Assembly: GCF_014472415.1 (NCBI RefSeq)
Contig: NZ_JACSZV010000003.1
Span: 1 to 64,000 of the forward strand
DNA length: 64,000 bases
Source: Pseudomonas sp. N40(2020)
GTDB lineage: Bacteria; Pseudomonadota; Gammaproteobacteria; Pseudomonadales; Pseudomonadaceae
Reading direction: 5' to 3'
Under the pieces are notes generated by a model. The model was not told the origin of the DNA and did not search any database. It saw nothing but the letters and a program-made list of their open reading frames with translations. Below, piece by piece: positions 51,683 through 61,228 of the stretch (its first letter is position 1; each line of letters begins with the position of its first letter). A program made the translations under genes and the position numbers.

Positions 51683-52243
51683 GTGCAACATTCAAATGCC
51701 TGCCCGGCCCCGCTCTGGCTGACTCAAAGCCGACTGACGCCCCTCCCCGATTCGTCGACCCTCGACTGGTTGTTCGACGAAGGCTCCCTGACTCGCCGCC
51801 TGACTCGTCTATCCAACGATGGCTTCAGCGTCACGCCACTGTTCGAAGGCTGGAACACGTTGCGCGCCGACGAATACGCCGCGCTGGATCTGGCCGAAGG
51901 CAGTGAAGGCTGGGTGCGTGAGGTGTATTTGCGTGGCCATGGCGAGGCCTGGGTGTTCGCCCGCAGCGTGGCCTCGCGCAGCGCCTTGCAGGGCGACGGT
52001 TTGCACATGGATGAGTTGGGTAGCCGCTCGCTGGGTGAACTGCTGTTTTGCGATCATGCCTTCCAGCGCCGCGCCATCGAAGTCTGTCACTACCCCGAAG
52101 ACTGGCTGCCGCAAGCCTCTCGCGCCCCTGAGCTGTGGGGCCGTCGTTCGCGTTTCGACCGAGGCGCACTGAGCGTACTGGTCGCCGAAATCTTCCTGCC
52201 GAGCCTGTGGCACGCCGCCCGCGCCCATCCGGAGAACTGCTGA
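51683..52243 (+). CDS. ubiC: Chorismate--pyruvate lyase UbiC
   Basis: The protein has 186 residues from a GTG start. It converts chorismate to 4-hydroxybenzoate and pyruvate, the first step of ubiquinone synthesis. [20 protein letters not shown] contains the family signature (REVxLxxxxxPWVxAR-like), with the C-terminal [10 protein letters not shown]. Its TGA overlaps the ATG of ubiA (TGATG), which carries out the next step. The weak start signal is unusual for a core gene. Confidence 0.92.
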   Translation: MQHSNACPAPLWLTQSRLTPLPDSSTLDWLFDEGSLTRRLTRLSNDGFSVTPLFEGWNTLRADEYAALDLAEGSEGWVREVYLRGHGEAWVFARSVASRSALQGDGLHMDELGSRSLGELLFCDHAFQRRAIEVCHYPEDWLPQASRAPELWGRRSRFDRGALSVLVAEIFLPSLWHAARAHPENC

Positions 52244-53133
52244 TGTACCAGAGCCTGCTCAAGTCCCTGAACCGCTTGAACCCGCGCGCCTGGGACTTCA
52301 TTCAGTTGACCCGCATGGACAAGCCGATCGGCATTTACCTACTGCTATGGCCGACCTTGTGGGCCTTGTGGATTGCTGGCGAAGGTTCGCCGTCGCTGGC
52401 CAACATCGTGATTTTCGTTCTCGGCGTGGTGCTGACCCGTGCCGGTGGCTGCGTGATCAACGACTGGGCCGATCGCAAGGTCGACGGCCACGTCAAACGC
52501 ACCGCGCAACGGCCGCTGGCCAGCGGCAAGATCAGCTCGAAAGAGGCGCTGGTGTTCTTCGCCATCCTGATGGGCGTGAGCTTCCTGCTGGTGCTGTGCA
52601 CCAACGCGCCGACGATCTGGCTGTCGTTGGGCGGCCTGGCGCTGGCGTTCACCTATCCGTTCATGAAGCGCTACACCTATTACCCGCAGGTGGTGCTGGG
52701 CGCGGCGTTTTCCTGGGGCATGCCGATGGCGTTCACCGCCGAGACCGGCGAAGTGCCCGCCGCTGCGTGGTTGCTGTGGATCGCCAACCTGCTGTGGACG
52801 GTGGGTTACGACACCTATTATGCGATGACTGATCGTGATGACGATTTGAAGATTGGCGTGAAATCCACGGCGATTCTGTTCGGCGAGGCTGATCGGGTGA
52901 TCATCCTGACCTTGCAGGCGCTGTCGCTGGGCTGTCTGTTACTGGCGGGGTCGAATTTCGAACTGGGGATCTGGTTCCATCTCGGTCTGCTGGTGGCCGC
53001 CGGTTGTTACGCGTGGGAGTTCTGGTACACCCGCAGCAAGGACCGGATGCGTTGCTTCCAGGCGTTTTTGCACAACCACTGGGCCGGGTTGGCGATTTTT
53101 GTGGGGATTGTGCTGGATTACGCGTTGCGCTAA
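52243..53133 (+). CDS. ubiA: 4-hydroxybenzoate octaprenyltransferase UbiA
   Basis: The protein has 296 residues, a polytopic inner-membrane enzyme. It carries the first Asp-rich motif NDWADRKVD (73-81) and the second near [10 protein letters not shown], which bind the Mg-diphosphate of the prenyl donor. It attaches the polyprenyl chain to 4-hydroxybenzoate made by UbiC. The ATG at 52243 overlaps the ubiC stop. Confidence 0.95.
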   Translation: MYQSLLKSLNRLNPRAWDFIQLTRMDKPIGIYLLLWPTLWALWIAGEGSPSLANIVIFVLGVVLTRAGGCVINDWADRKVDGHVKRTAQRPLASGKISSKEALVFFAILMGVSFLLVLCTNAPTIWLSLGGLALAFTYPFMKRYTYYPQVVLGAAFSWGMPMAFTAETGEVPAAAWLLWIANLLWTVGYDTYYAMTDRDDDLKIGVKSTAILFGEADRVIILTLQALSLGCLLLAGSNFELGIWFHLGLLVAAGCYAWEFWYTRSKDRMRCFQAFLHNHWAGLAIFVGIVLDYALR

Positions 53134-53144
53134 TCCGCAAAACT

Positions 53145-53172
53145 TGTGGGAGCGAGCCGGCTCGCTCCCACA
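53145..53172. repeat. REP-type palindrome after ubiA
   Basis: TGTGGGAGCGAGCC is followed directly by its inverse GGCTCGCTCCCACA, a perfect 28-base palindrome. This sequence is a widespread intergenic repeat in the P. fluorescens group. It lies between the converging ubiA and 53184-53567 genes and can serve as a terminator for both. Confidence 0.8.
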
Positions 53173-53183
53173 GGGAATTGCGC

Positions 53184-53567
53184 TTACTTGGCCTTGGCGA
53201 CTTTCCAGGCACCATCCATTTTGCCGTCACCGGTCTTGTCACCAACCGCCTTATCCATCACAAAGGTGTACAGCGGCATCCCATCGTAAGCCCATTGCAT
53301 CGAGCCGTCGTCGCGCTTGATCACCGTCCAGTCACCCATGGGCTTGTCACCCGCAGCAGCCATCAACGGTGGCCAGTTCGTTGCGCATTTGTCATAGCAC
53401 ACCGACTTGCCGGCCGAGTCTTTGGCGAAGGTATAGAGGGTCATGCCCTTGTGATCGGTGAACATGCCGCCCTTCATCATCGCCGGCTCAGCCGCGAAGG
53501 CCATTGCCGGCAAAGACAGGGCAGTTGCCAGCATCAGGGCTTTAAGGGACTGCGTGTATTGAGTCAT
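53184..53567 (-). CDS. Exported COG4315-type protein (secreted repeat lipoprotein family)
   Basis: The protein has 127 residues with a signal peptide (ALMLATALSLPAMAFA|AE). Two copies of the Yx(F/W)xxD-type motif are visible: GMTLYTFAKDSAGKSVCYDKC (core LYTFAKD) and GMPLYTFVMDKAVGDKTGDG (core LYTFVMD). It matches the small periplasmic family common in Pseudomonas. Its role is unknown. It runs against phoB from a separate promoter and faces ubiA. Confidence 0.85.
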   Translation of the reverse strand: MTQYTQSLKALMLATALSLPAMAFAAEPAMMKGGMFTDHKGMTLYTFAKDSAGKSVCYDKCATNWPPLMAAAGDKPMGDWTVIKRDDGSMQWAYDGMPLYTFVMDKAVGDKTGDGKMDGAWKVAKAK

Positions 53568-53647
53568 GGAAACCTTCTTTTGTGGTTGTCAGGATTCGGA
53601 CTTAAAGCTTAGTTCAGGATCCCTCCCACCGCCGGGCGACTAAAATA

Positions 53648-53665
53648 CTGTCACACGACTGCAAT
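53648..53665 (+). promoter_or_regulatory. Pho box upstream of phoB
   Basis: CTGTCACACGACTGCAAT fits the two-repeat consensus CTGTCAT-N4-CTGTCAT, with three departures. It ends 53 bases before the phoB ATG. PhoB autoregulation through such a box is well established in other Proteobacteria. Confidence 0.65.
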
Positions 53666-53718
53666 AATTCCGTTATCTAATGCGGCGCAAGACAGTTAAA
53701 TGACAAGAGGATTAAGGC

Positions 53719-54408
53719 ATGGTTGGCAGGAGCATTCTGATCGTCGACGACGAAGCGCCCATTCGCGAAATGATCGCCGTTGCGTTGGAGATGGCCGGCT
53801 ATGACTGCCTCGAGGCGGAGAACTCGCAGCAGGCGCACGCCATCATCGTCGACCGCAAACCGGACCTGATCCTGCTCGACTGGATGCTGCCCGGCACCTC
53901 CGGCATCGAGCTGGCCCGCCGCTTGAAGCGTGATGAGCTGACCGGTGATATCCCGATCATCATGCTCACCGCCAAGGGCGAAGAGGACAACAAGATCCAG
54001 GGCCTGGAAGTCGGCGCCGACGACTACATCACCAAACCGTTTTCCCCGCGTGAACTGGTTGCACGCCTCAAAGCCGTGCTGCGCCGCGCCGGTCCGACCG
54101 ATGGCGAAGCGCCGATCGAAGTCGGTGGCCTGCTGCTCGACCCGATCAGCCACCGCGTGACCATCGACGGCAAGCCTGCCGAAATGGGCCCGACCGAATA
54201 CCGTCTGCTGCAATTCTTCATGACCCACCAGGAACGCGCCTACACCCGTGGCCAGTTGCTGGATCAGGTCTGGGGTGGCAACGTCTACGTTGAAGAGCGC
54301 ACCGTCGACGTGCACATCCGACGCCTGCGCAAGGCTCTCGGCGACGCCTACGAAAATCTGGTACAAACCGTGCGCGGCACTGGCTACCGGTTTTCCACCA
54401 AGGCCTGA
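53719..54408 (+). CDS. phoB: Phosphate regulon response regulator PhoB
   Basis: The protein has 229 residues. It has a receiver domain with acidic pocket D10-D11 and phosphorylation site D54 (ILLDWMLPG), Lys in TKPFSPREL, followed by an OmpR-type winged-helix domain (LTRGQLL-like [12 protein letters not shown], and [12 protein letters not shown]). Under low phosphate it is phosphorylated by PhoR and binds Pho boxes, including the one at 53648. Confidence 0.97.
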   Translation: MVGRSILIVDDEAPIREMIAVALEMAGYDCLEAENSQQAHAIIVDRKPDLILLDWMLPGTSGIELARRLKRDELTGDIPIIMLTAKGEEDNKIQGLEVGADDYITKPFSPRELVARLKAVLRRAGPTDGEAPIEVGGLLLDPISHRVTIDGKPAEMGPTEYRLLQFFMTHQERAYTRGQLLDQVWGGNVYVEERTVDVHIRRLRKALGDAYENLVQTVRGTGYRFSTKA

Positions 54409-54446
54409 CCCGACCGCCAGACTCGCTGACAAGGACTGTAATTTCC

Positions 54447-55769
54447 GTGAATCAAAACTGGCATGGCACCCTGATTCGCCACATGCTGCTGCTGGTCACC
54501 GCCTGTCTGGTGATCGGCCTGATCACCGGCTATTACGGCTGGAGCCTCGCGGCGGGCCTGGGTATTTACCTGGCCTGGACGCTCAAGCAATTGCTGCGTC
54601 TGCACGAATGGCTGCGCCTACACCAACCCGATGAAGCTCCGCCCGATGGCTATGGCCTGTGGGGCGAAGTGTTCGACAGCATCTATCACCTGCAACGCCG
54701 CGACCAACGGGTGCGCGGACGCCTGCAAGCGGTGATCGACCGGGTGCAGGAATCCACCGCAGCGCTGAAAGACGCGGTGATCATGCTCGACAGCGACGGC
54801 AATCTGGAATGGTGGAACCGCGCCGCCGAAACCCTGCTCGGCCTCAAGACCCCGCAAGACAGCGGCCAACCGGTGACCAACCTGGTACGGCATCCGCGCT
54901 TCAAGGAATACTTTGAACAGGACAGCTATGCCGAGCCGCTGGAAATCCCCTCGCCAACCAACGATCGCGTTCGAATTCAGCTGTACCTGACCCGCTACGG
55001 CAACAATGAACACTTGATGCTGGTGCGCGACGTCACGCGTATTCATCAGTTGGAACAGATGCGCAAAGACTTCATCGCCAACGTCTCCCACGAACTGCGC
55101 ACGCCGCTGACGGTGATCTGCGGCTATCTGGAAACCCTGCTCGACAACGTCGAGGAAGTGAACCCGCGCTGGAGCCGCGCCTTGCAGCAGATGCAGCAAC
55201 AGGGCGGACGCATGCAGACGCTGCTCAATGACTTGTTGCTGCTGGCTAAGCTGGAAGCCACCGATTATCCGTCCGACAACCAACCGATACAGATCGACAC
55301 GCTGTTGCAATCGATCACGAGCGACGCGCAGCAATTGTCCGGGTCGAAAAACCAACGCATCACTCTTGAAGCCGACGCCAGCCTGTTGCTCAAGGGCAGC
55401 GAGGCGGAACTGCGCAGTGCGTTCTCCAATCTGGTGTTCAACGCGGTGAAGTACACCCCGGCCGAGGGCAATATCCGCATTCGCTGGTGGGGTGACGCAC
55501 ATGGCGCGCACCTGAGCGTGCAGGACTCGGGGATCGGCATCGACAGCAAACACCTGCCGCGCCTGACCGAGCGCTTCTACCGCGTCGACTCCAGCCGCAA
55601 CTCCAACACCGGAGGCACCGGCCTAGGCCTGGCCATCGTCAAACACGTCTTGTTGCGCCACCGTGCACGCATGGAAATCAGCAGCGTGCCCGGTCATGGC
55701 AGCACGTTCACCTGCCATTTCGCCCCGGCTCAGGTGGCTCAGGCACGGGCGATCAGCGCCGCCGAGTGA
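54447..55769 (+). CDS. phoR: Phosphate regulon sensor kinase PhoR
   Basis: The protein has 440 residues from a GTG start. Two N-terminal membrane helices (MLLLVTACLVIGLITGYYG and the next) lie close together with almost no periplasmic loop, as usual in PhoR. Then come a PAS domain, His215 in FIANVSHELRTPLT, and the ATPase region (NLVFNAVKYTP, DSGIGID, GGTGLGLAIV). It senses phosphate status through the Pst-PhoU complex encoded further right. It is 38 bases from phoB. Confidence 0.96.
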   Translation: MNQNWHGTLIRHMLLLVTACLVIGLITGYYGWSLAAGLGIYLAWTLKQLLRLHEWLRLHQPDEAPPDGYGLWGEVFDSIYHLQRRDQRVRGRLQAVIDRVQESTAALKDAVIMLDSDGNLEWWNRAAETLLGLKTPQDSGQPVTNLVRHPRFKEYFEQDSYAEPLEIPSPTNDRVRIQLYLTRYGNNEHLMLVRDVTRIHQLEQMRKDFIANVSHELRTPLTVICGYLETLLDNVEEVNPRWSRALQQMQQQGGRMQTLLNDLLLLAKLEATDYPSDNQPIQIDTLLQSITSDAQQLSGSKNQRITLEADASLLLKGSEAELRSAFSNLVFNAVKYTPAEGNIRIRWWGDAHGAHLSVQDSGIGIDSKHLPRLTERFYRVDSSRNSNTGGTGLGLAIVKHVLLRHRARMEISSVPGHGSTFTCHFAPAQVAQARAISAAE

Positions 55770-55892
55770 TACCGGCCGGCACGCGCCACTAGGCAATCGC
55801 CCAGTCAGCCGCTACATTGGCGGACTTGCGCCTGCCTTTCAGGCGCGACTTCTTCTCTCTTACGAATCACACGGAACCCGCAAAACTCCATC

Positions 55893-57233
55893 ATGGACCC
55901 TTCCCCTGGCTTGTCCCTCGCTACAATTTTCGCCGATTTCGGCATGATCCTTTTTGCTCTGATCCTGGTTTTGCTCAACGGCTTTTTCGTTGCGGCGGAA
56001 TTCGCCATGGTCAAACTGCGCTCGACCCGGGTCGAGGCCATCGCTGACAAGAACGGCTGGCGCGGGCACATCCTGCGCACCGTGCACAGTCAGCTCGATG
56101 CGTACCTCTCGGCGTGCCAGCTCGGCATCACCCTCGCCTCTCTTGGGCTGGGCTGGGTTGGTGAACCGGCGTTTGCGCACATTCTCGAGCCATTGCTTGA
56201 AAGCGTTGGCGTGCAGTCGCCCGAAGTGATCAAAGGCGTGTCGTTCTTCGCTGCGTTCTTCGTGATTTCGTACCTGCACATCGTCGTCGGCGAGCTGGCA
56301 CCGAAGTCATGGGCGATCCGCAAACCCGAGTTGCTGTCGCTGTGGACAGCGGTGCCGCTGTATCTGTTCTATTGGGCGATGTACCCGGCGATTTACCTGC
56401 TCAACGCCAGCGCCAACGCCATTTTGCGTATCGCAGGCCAAGGTGAACCCGGCCCGCACCACGAACACCATTACAGCCGCGAAGAACTGAAACTGATCCT
56501 GCACTCCAGCCGTGGCCAGGACCCGAGCGACCAAGGCATGCGCGTATTGGCCTCGGCGGTGGAAATGGGTGAACTGGAAGTGGTCGACTGGGCCAACTCC
56601 CGGGAAGACCTGATCACTCTGGAATTCAACGCCCCGCTGAAAGAAATCCTGGCGATGTTCCGTCGCCACAAGTTCAGCCGTTATCCGGTGTACGACAGCG
56701 AACGTCAGGAGTTCGTCGGCCTGCTGCACATCAAGGATCTGCTGCTGGAACTGGCGGCGCTGGATCACATTCCCGAGTCGTTCAACCTGGCTGAACTGAC
56801 CCGTCCGCTGGAGCGCGTGTCGCGGCACATGCCGCTGTCGCAGTTGCTGGAGCAGTTCCGTAAGGGCGGCTCGCACTTCGCCGTGGTCGAGGAGGCTGAC
56901 GGCAACATCATCGGCTACCTGACCATGGAAGACGTGCTGGAAGTGCTGGTCGGCGACATTCAGGACGAACACCGCAAGGCTGAACGCGGGATCCTCGCCT
57001 ATCAACCGGGCAAGCTACTGGTGCGTGGCGACACGCCGTTGTTCAAGGTTGAACGCCTGCTGGGTATCGACCTTGACCACATCGAAGCCGAAACCCTGGC
57101 CGGGCTGGTATACGAAACCCTGAAACGGGTGCCGGAAGAGGAAGAAGTGCTGGAAGTCGAAGGCCTGCGGATCATCATCAAGAAGATGAAAGGGCCGAAG
57201 ATTGTGCTGGCCAAGGTGTTGATGCTGGATTGA
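55893..57233 (+). CDS. CNNM/CBS/CorC-domain membrane protein (UPF0053 family)
   Basis: The protein has 446 residues. The N-terminal ~200 residues are a DUF21/CNNM transmembrane domain (FALILVLLNGFFVAAEFAMVK, HIVVGELAPKS). Two CBS domains (near FRRHKFSRYPVYD and GYLTMEDVLEVLVGD) and a C-terminal CorC_HlyC domain follow. Relatives export or sense divalent metals such as Mg2+. It is often annotated as hemolysin, without good support. It follows phoR in the conserved Pseudomonas order. Confidence 0.9.
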   Translation: MDPSPGLSLATIFADFGMILFALILVLLNGFFVAAEFAMVKLRSTRVEAIADKNGWRGHILRTVHSQLDAYLSACQLGITLASLGLGWVGEPAFAHILEPLLESVGVQSPEVIKGVSFFAAFFVISYLHIVVGELAPKSWAIRKPELLSLWTAVPLYLFYWAMYPAIYLLNASANAILRIAGQGEPGPHHEHHYSREELKLILHSSRGQDPSDQGMRVLASAVEMGELEVVDWANSREDLITLEFNAPLKEILAMFRRHKFSRYPVYDSERQEFVGLLHIKDLLLELAALDHIPESFNLAELTRPLERVSRHMPLSQLLEQFRKGGSHFAVVEEADGNIIGYLTMEDVLEVLVGDIQDEHRKAERGILAYQPGKLLVRGDTPLFKVERLLGIDLDHIEAETLAGLVYETLKRVPEEEEVLEVEGLRIIIKKMKGPKIVLAKVLMLD

Positions 57234-57235
57234 GT

Positions 57236-57258
57236 GCAATGCGGGAAAACCGCATTGC
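57236..57258. terminator. Hairpin after the CNNM/CBS gene
   Basis: GCAATGCGG (57236-57244) pairs with CCGCATTGC (57250-57258) over a 5-base loop. It lies between converging genes and is followed within 11 bases by a CTTTTG tract on the plus strand. It is a probable terminator. Confidence 0.6.
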
Positions 57259-57281
57259 CTGCGATCTTTTGCTTTAAGGGT

Positions 57282-58184
57282 TCACTGCTTGCCCAACGCA
57301 AAGTTGGGCAACGCCCCCAGCGGCTGGTTGAACTGATACGGGATCGACACCAACCCCAACCCGGTATTGCGCTGCACCACAAAGTGCAGGTGCGGGCCGC
57401 TGCTGTTGCCGGTGTTGCCCGACAGCGCCAACGGGCTGCCCACCACCACCCGCTGCCCTTCGCGCACGCTTACAGACCCTTGCTTGAGATGCAGGTACAC
57501 GCCCATCGTGCCGTCATCGTGCAGCACCCGCACGAAGTTGCCGGAGGGGTCGGTGCCGCGTCCGCTCTGCGAATTCTCGGTTTTCACCACCACCCCTGCC
57601 CGCGCGGCAATGATCGGCGTGCCGACCGGCATGGCGATGTCCATCGCATATTTGTTCTTCGGCCCGTAATGGCTGTATTGGCCCTCGGCGCCCTGACTCA
57701 AGCGGAACGGCCCGCCACGCCATGGCAGTGGATAGCGATAGCCCTGAGCCGTTCCGGCAGGGTCACCCAGGGCGTAATGAAACTGCGGCGTATACACCAG
57801 CGGTTTGCCGCCGGTAATCGCCTTCAGCAACGCTAACCGCGTATTGCTGCGTGCCGGCAACACCCGGCGGATGGTTTGAGCCGGTGCGCCACGTACATTG
57901 CTCATCTCGGTAAACGCCAGTGCCACCTCAACCGGCGCATACAGATCGTTGCGCACGAACACCACGTCGACGCCCTTCTGCTTTTTGATGTCGAGATAGA
58001 CCTGCCGCTCGAGGCGTTCGACCATCCGATCCTGAAAGACGAACACCTGCGAGCCTTTGCTCGGACGGTCGCTGTACGAGACCACGCCGTTGGCATCGGT
58101 GGATTTGTAAATGGTCATGGCCACAGTCGAGGTGGAGGCCATGAAAAGACCACAGAAAAACAGCAGGCGCGCGAGCATGGGCAA
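57282..58184 (-). CDS. Exported M23 peptidase (LytM-type) with DUF4124 start
   Basis: The protein has 300 residues with a signal peptide (LLFFCGLFMASTSTVA). A DUF4124-like segment (TIYKSTDANGVVSYSDRPS) follows. The M23 metallopeptidase core begins at HYGPKNKYAMD (first His and Asp ligands) and ends at GPHLHFVV (HxH). It is predicted to cut peptidoglycan cross-links in the periplasm. It is the PA5363-like member of the conserved phoR-phoU interval, not part of the T6SS. Confidence 0.9.
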   Translation of the reverse strand: MPMLARLLFFCGLFMASTSTVAMTIYKSTDANGVVSYSDRPSKGSQVFVFQDRMVERLERQVYLDIKKQKGVDVVFVRNDLYAPVEVALAFTEMSNVRGAPAQTIRRVLPARSNTRLALLKAITGGKPLVYTPQFHYALGDPAGTAQGYRYPLPWRGGPFRLSQGAEGQYSHYGPKNKYAMDIAMPVGTPIIAARAGVVVKTENSQSGRGTDPSGNFVRVLHDDGTMGVYLHLKQGSVSVREGQRVVVGSPLALSGNTGNSSGPHLHFVVQRNTGLGLVSIPYQFNQPLGALPNFALGKQ

Positions 58185-58257
58185 GAGTCTGTCGAAGTAA
58201 GGCCTGGGAAAGAGCGTAGCAGGTGAAGCAGACCAGGCTAGTCGACAGATGTTTCAA

Positions 58258-58290
58258 ATGATCGTCCCCACGCTCTGCGTGGGAACGATC
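58258..58290. repeat. REP-type palindrome
   Basis: GATCGTCCCCACGC and GCGTGGGAACGATC form an imperfect palindrome with a TCT loop. It lies between two minus-strand genes (58184 and 58306). It is a common Pseudomonas intergenic repeat and may terminate the upstream transcript. Confidence 0.75.
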
Positions 58291-58305
58291 AGCGTAAAGC
58301 TGTGA

Positions 58306-59262
58306 TCAAGCGCCCGGAACGAAGTGCTTCTGCGCCGTGCCGCGGGCGATCAGGCGGGAGATGTAGTCGAGCTTCTGTGCGTCCTGGTCGACGAAACGGA
58401 AGGTCAGTTGCAGCCAGTCGCTGTCGGCTTTCTGCTCAAAGGCGACGATGGCGTGCAGATAACCGTTGAGTCGGGCGATTTCGGCGTTGTCGCCCTGCTC
58501 CAGGTCGAGCACGGCGCTGTCGAGGATCTGCGGCAGGGTGTCGGTGCGCTTCACCACCAACAGCGCTTCCTTGATGCTCAGGGCCTTGATCACACACTGC
58601 TGATTGCCGCTTGGCAGGCGCAACTGGCCTTGACCACGACCACCTGCAGGCGCTGCCGAGGCAGTTGGCGCTTTGACTGGCGGGCTGTTGAGCAAGCCAC
58701 GAGACGGCGCAGCGGCTGGTGTCGGCGCGACAACAGCAGGCTTGGCGAACGGGTTGACCGCAGCGGCCGCCGGAGCACCACCGACCACGGCAGGCTTGCC
58801 GCCGGTCAGCGCGCTCAGGGAGTCATTGCCGAATGCCGAGTTCATCTTGGTCGGCGCGCTGTTCATCAAGGTGTCGAGCTTGCCGACCTTGTTCAGCGCC
58901 TGCTTGACCTTGGTCAGCAGTTGCTCGTTGGTGAACGGCTTGCTGACGTAGCCGGAAACGCCGGCCTGAATCGCCTGCACCACGTTTTCCTTGTCGCCAC
59001 GGCTGGTGACCATCACGAATGGCATGGTCTTGAGATTGTCTTGCTCGCGGCACCAGGTCAGCAGTTCGAGGCCGGACATTTCCGGCATTTCCCAGTCGCA
59101 CAGAACCAGGTCGAACGCTTCCTTGGCCAGCATGGCCTGAGCCTTTTTACCGTTGACGGCGTCCTCGGTGCGGATCCCCGGGAAGTAATTACGCAGGCAC
59201 TTTTTCACCAGGTCACGAATGAACGAAGCATCGTCCACGACCAACACACTGATCTTGCTCAT
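58306..59262 (-). CDS. Response regulator with PilZ-like C-terminal domain
   Basis: The protein has 318 residues. Residues 1-125 form a receiver domain (VVDDASFIRDLV, phospho-acceptor D56 in LVLCDWEMPEMSG, SKPFTNEQL). A long Ala/Pro linker (~150-215) follows, then a ~95-residue C-terminal domain (QCVIKALSIKEALLVVKR, LQLTFRFVDQDAQKLDYI). The final QKLDYISR is similar to PilZ ends, but the RxxxR motif is not evident, so c-di-GMP binding is uncertain. It matches the PA5364 position. Confidence 0.8.
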   Translation of the reverse strand: MSKISVLVVDDASFIRDLVKKCLRNYFPGIRTEDAVNGKKAQAMLAKEAFDLVLCDWEMPEMSGLELLTWCREQDNLKTMPFVMVTSRGDKENVVQAIQAGVSGYVSKPFTNEQLLTKVKQALNKVGKLDTLMNSAPTKMNSAFGNDSLSALTGGKPAVVGGAPAAAAVNPFAKPAVVAPTPAAAPSRGLLNSPPVKAPTASAAPAGGRGQGQLRLPSGNQQCVIKALSIKEALLVVKRTDTLPQILDSAVLDLEQGDNAEIARLNGYLHAIVAFEQKADSDWLQLTFRFVDQDAQKLDYISRLIARGTAQKHFVPGA

Positions 59263-59385
59263 CCAACACCCCTATAAAAATCCCGGCAAGCATACCGCTT
59301 TGCTGATGGCACATTGCCAACAATCTTCAGTCACGCCGGGACTTTTCGTTCGCGGGTGCTGCTTTTTAATTCGAAAGCCCCTAAC

Positions 59386-59418
59386 AAAAACGCCCGGCCA
59401 AAGGGCCGGGCGCTTTTC
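59386..59418. terminator. Rho-independent terminator of the pst-phoU operon
   Basis: CGCCCGGCC (59391-59399) and GGCCGGGCG (59404-59412) form a 9-bp G/C stem with a 4-base loop, flanked by AAAAA and TTTTC. On the minus strand it follows phoU by 17 bases and ends the operon. Confidence 0.9.
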
Positions 59419-59428
59419 TCAGGCAATC

Positions 59429-60190
59429 TTACTTATCGTCAGCATCGCCCGGAACATTAGCGGTTTCGCCGCTTGTGCCTTCAACTTCTTCCTTCATGCG
59501 CTTGAGACCCATGTGGCGAACGTCAGTGCCACGCACCAGATAGATCACCAGTTCCGAGATATTGCGCGCGTGGTCGCCGATGCGCTCCAGCGAACGCAGC
59601 ACCCAGATAATGCTCAAGACCCGCGAGATAGAGCGCGGGTCTTCCATCATGTAGGTGGCCAGCTCACGCAGGGCGGTCTTGTATTCGCGGTCGATGATCT
59701 TGTCGTACTGCGCCACCGACAAGGCCAGATCGGCGTCGAAGCGGGCAAACGCGTCCAGCGCATCGCGAACCATGTTGCGCACCTGGTCGCCGATGTGGCG
59801 AACCTCGACGTAACCGCGCGGCGCTTCGCCTTCTTCACACAACTGAATGGCACGACGGGCGATCTTGGTCGCTTCGTCGCCGATGCGCTCAAGGTCGATC
59901 ACCGACTTGGAGATGCTGATGATCAGCCGCAGGTCAGACGCCGCCGGCTGACGACGGGCCAGAATGCGCAGGCATTCTTCGTCGATGTTGCGTTCCATCT
60001 GATTGATCTGGTCGTCGATCTCGCGCACCTGCTGAGCCAGACCGGAGTCGGCTTCGATCAGAGCGGTCACCGCGTCGTTGACCTGCTTCTCCACCAGCCC
60101 GCCCATGGCCAGGAGGTGGCTGCGCACTTCCTCAAGCTCGGCGTTGAACTGCGCGGAGATGTGATGGGTAAGGCCTTCTTTACTAATCAT
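59429..60190 (-). CDS. phoU: Phosphate signalling protein PhoU
   Basis: The protein has 253 residues, two three-helix bundles with the repeated metal-binding E/DxxxD motifs (RNIDEECLRILARRQP, LERIGDEATKIARRA, LERIGDHARNISELVIYLV landmarked by ERIGDHA). It links the Pst transporter to PhoR and keeps the Pho regulon off when phosphate is high. It is the last gene of the pst operon. Confidence 0.97.
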   Translation of the reverse strand: MISKEGLTHHISAQFNAELEEVRSHLLAMGGLVEKQVNDAVTALIEADSGLAQQVREIDDQINQMERNIDEECLRILARRQPAASDLRLIISISKSVIDLERIGDEATKIARRAIQLCEEGEAPRGYVEVRHIGDQVRNMVRDALDAFARFDADLALSVAQYDKIIDREYKTALRELATYMMEDPRSISRVLSIIWVLRSLERIGDHARNISELVIYLVRGTDVRHMGLKRMKEEVEGTSGETANVPGDADDK

Positions 60191-60262
60191 GTTGGCGTCC
60201 TTGGAGCGTCCGGTAAGGTGCGGTGGGCCGCAGCATCAAATTCTGTGAATAACCCGCAACTG

Positions 60263-61096
60263 TTAGCCGTAGCGACCAGTGATGTAGTCTTCGGTCTGCT
60301 TCTTCGCCGGATTGGTGAACAGGGTATCGGTGTCGCCGAATTCCACCAGTTTGCCCATATACATGAACGCCGTGTAGTCGGACACCCGCGCCGCCTGCTG
60401 CATGTTGTGGGTCACGATAACGATGGTGAACTTGGATTTCAGCTCGTAGATCAGCTCTTCAACCTTCAGGGTCGAGATCGGGTCGAGGGCCGAGCACGGT
60501 TCGTCGAGCAGCAGCACTTCCGGCTCAACCGCGATGGTGCGGGCGATCACCAGACGCTGCTGCTGACCACCGGACAGACCGAGAGCCGACTCGTGCAGAC
60601 GGTCTTTGACTTCGTCCCACAGTGCCGCGCCTTTCAACGCCCACTCAACGGCTTCGTCGAGGATGCGCTTTTTGTTGATGCCCTGAATGCGCAGACCGTA
60701 AACCACGTTTTCGTAGATGGTTTTCGGGAACGGGTTGGGCTTCTGGAACACCATGCCGACGCGACGACGCAGTTCAGCAACGTCTTCGCCTTTGCGATAG
60801 ATGTTGTTGCCGTACAGGTTGATCGCGCCTTCGACGCGGCAGCCGTCAACCAGATCGTTCATGCGGTTGAAGGTACGCAGCAGTGTGGACTTGCCGCAGC
60901 CGGACGGGCCGATGAAGGCAGTCACGCGCTGTTTCGGGATGTTCAGGCTGACGTCGTACAGCGCTTGTTTATCGCCGTAGAACAGGTTCAGGCCCGGGAC
61001 TTCAATGGCCACGGTTTCCTGTTCAAGATTCAGGCTCTGCTTGTCGCGGCCCAAGGCAGACATGTTGATGCCGTGGCTATGTGTTTCGTGCTGCAT
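60263..61096 (-). CDS. pstB: Phosphate ABC transporter ATPase PstB
   Basis: The protein has 277 residues. It has Walker [10 protein letters not shown] (63-71), signature LSGGQQQRL, Walker [13 protein letters not shown] and a switch histidine in [14 protein letters not shown]. It powers high-affinity phosphate uptake with PstA and PstC. An 85-base REP pair separates it from pstA. Confidence 0.97.
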   Translation of the reverse strand: MQHETHSHGINMSALGRDKQSLNLEQETVAIEVPGLNLFYGDKQALYDVSLNIPKQRVTAFIGPSGCGKSTLLRTFNRMNDLVDGCRVEGAINLYGNNIYRKGEDVAELRRRVGMVFQKPNPFPKTIYENVVYGLRIQGINKKRILDEAVEWALKGAALWDEVKDRLHESALGLSGGQQQRLVIARTIAVEPEVLLLDEPCSALDPISTLKVEELIYELKSKFTIVIVTHNMQQAARVSDYTAFMYMGKLVEFGDTDTLFTNPAKKQTEDYITGRYG

Positions 61097-61135
61097 GGGA
61101 GGCTCCCTGTGCTAACAAATTCGGTTCGGTTTTTT

Positions 61136-61220
61136 GTAGGAGTGAGCCTGCTCGCGATTCAGGCGCTGCGGTTTGTCTATGAAACCGCGGTGTTGCCATC
61201 GCGAGCAGGCTCACTCCTAC
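61136..61220. repeat. REPIN (paired inverted REP) between pstA and pstB
   Basis: GTAGGAGTGAGCCTGCTCGCGA at the left (first 20 of its bases identical in inverse) returns as TCGCGAGCAGGCTCACTCCTAC at the right, around a ~41-base centre. The GTAG start is typical of P. fluorescens REPs. It sits in an operon, so it may affect pstB mRNA levels relative to pstA. Confidence 0.85.
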
Positions 61221-61228
61221 ATAAGAAA

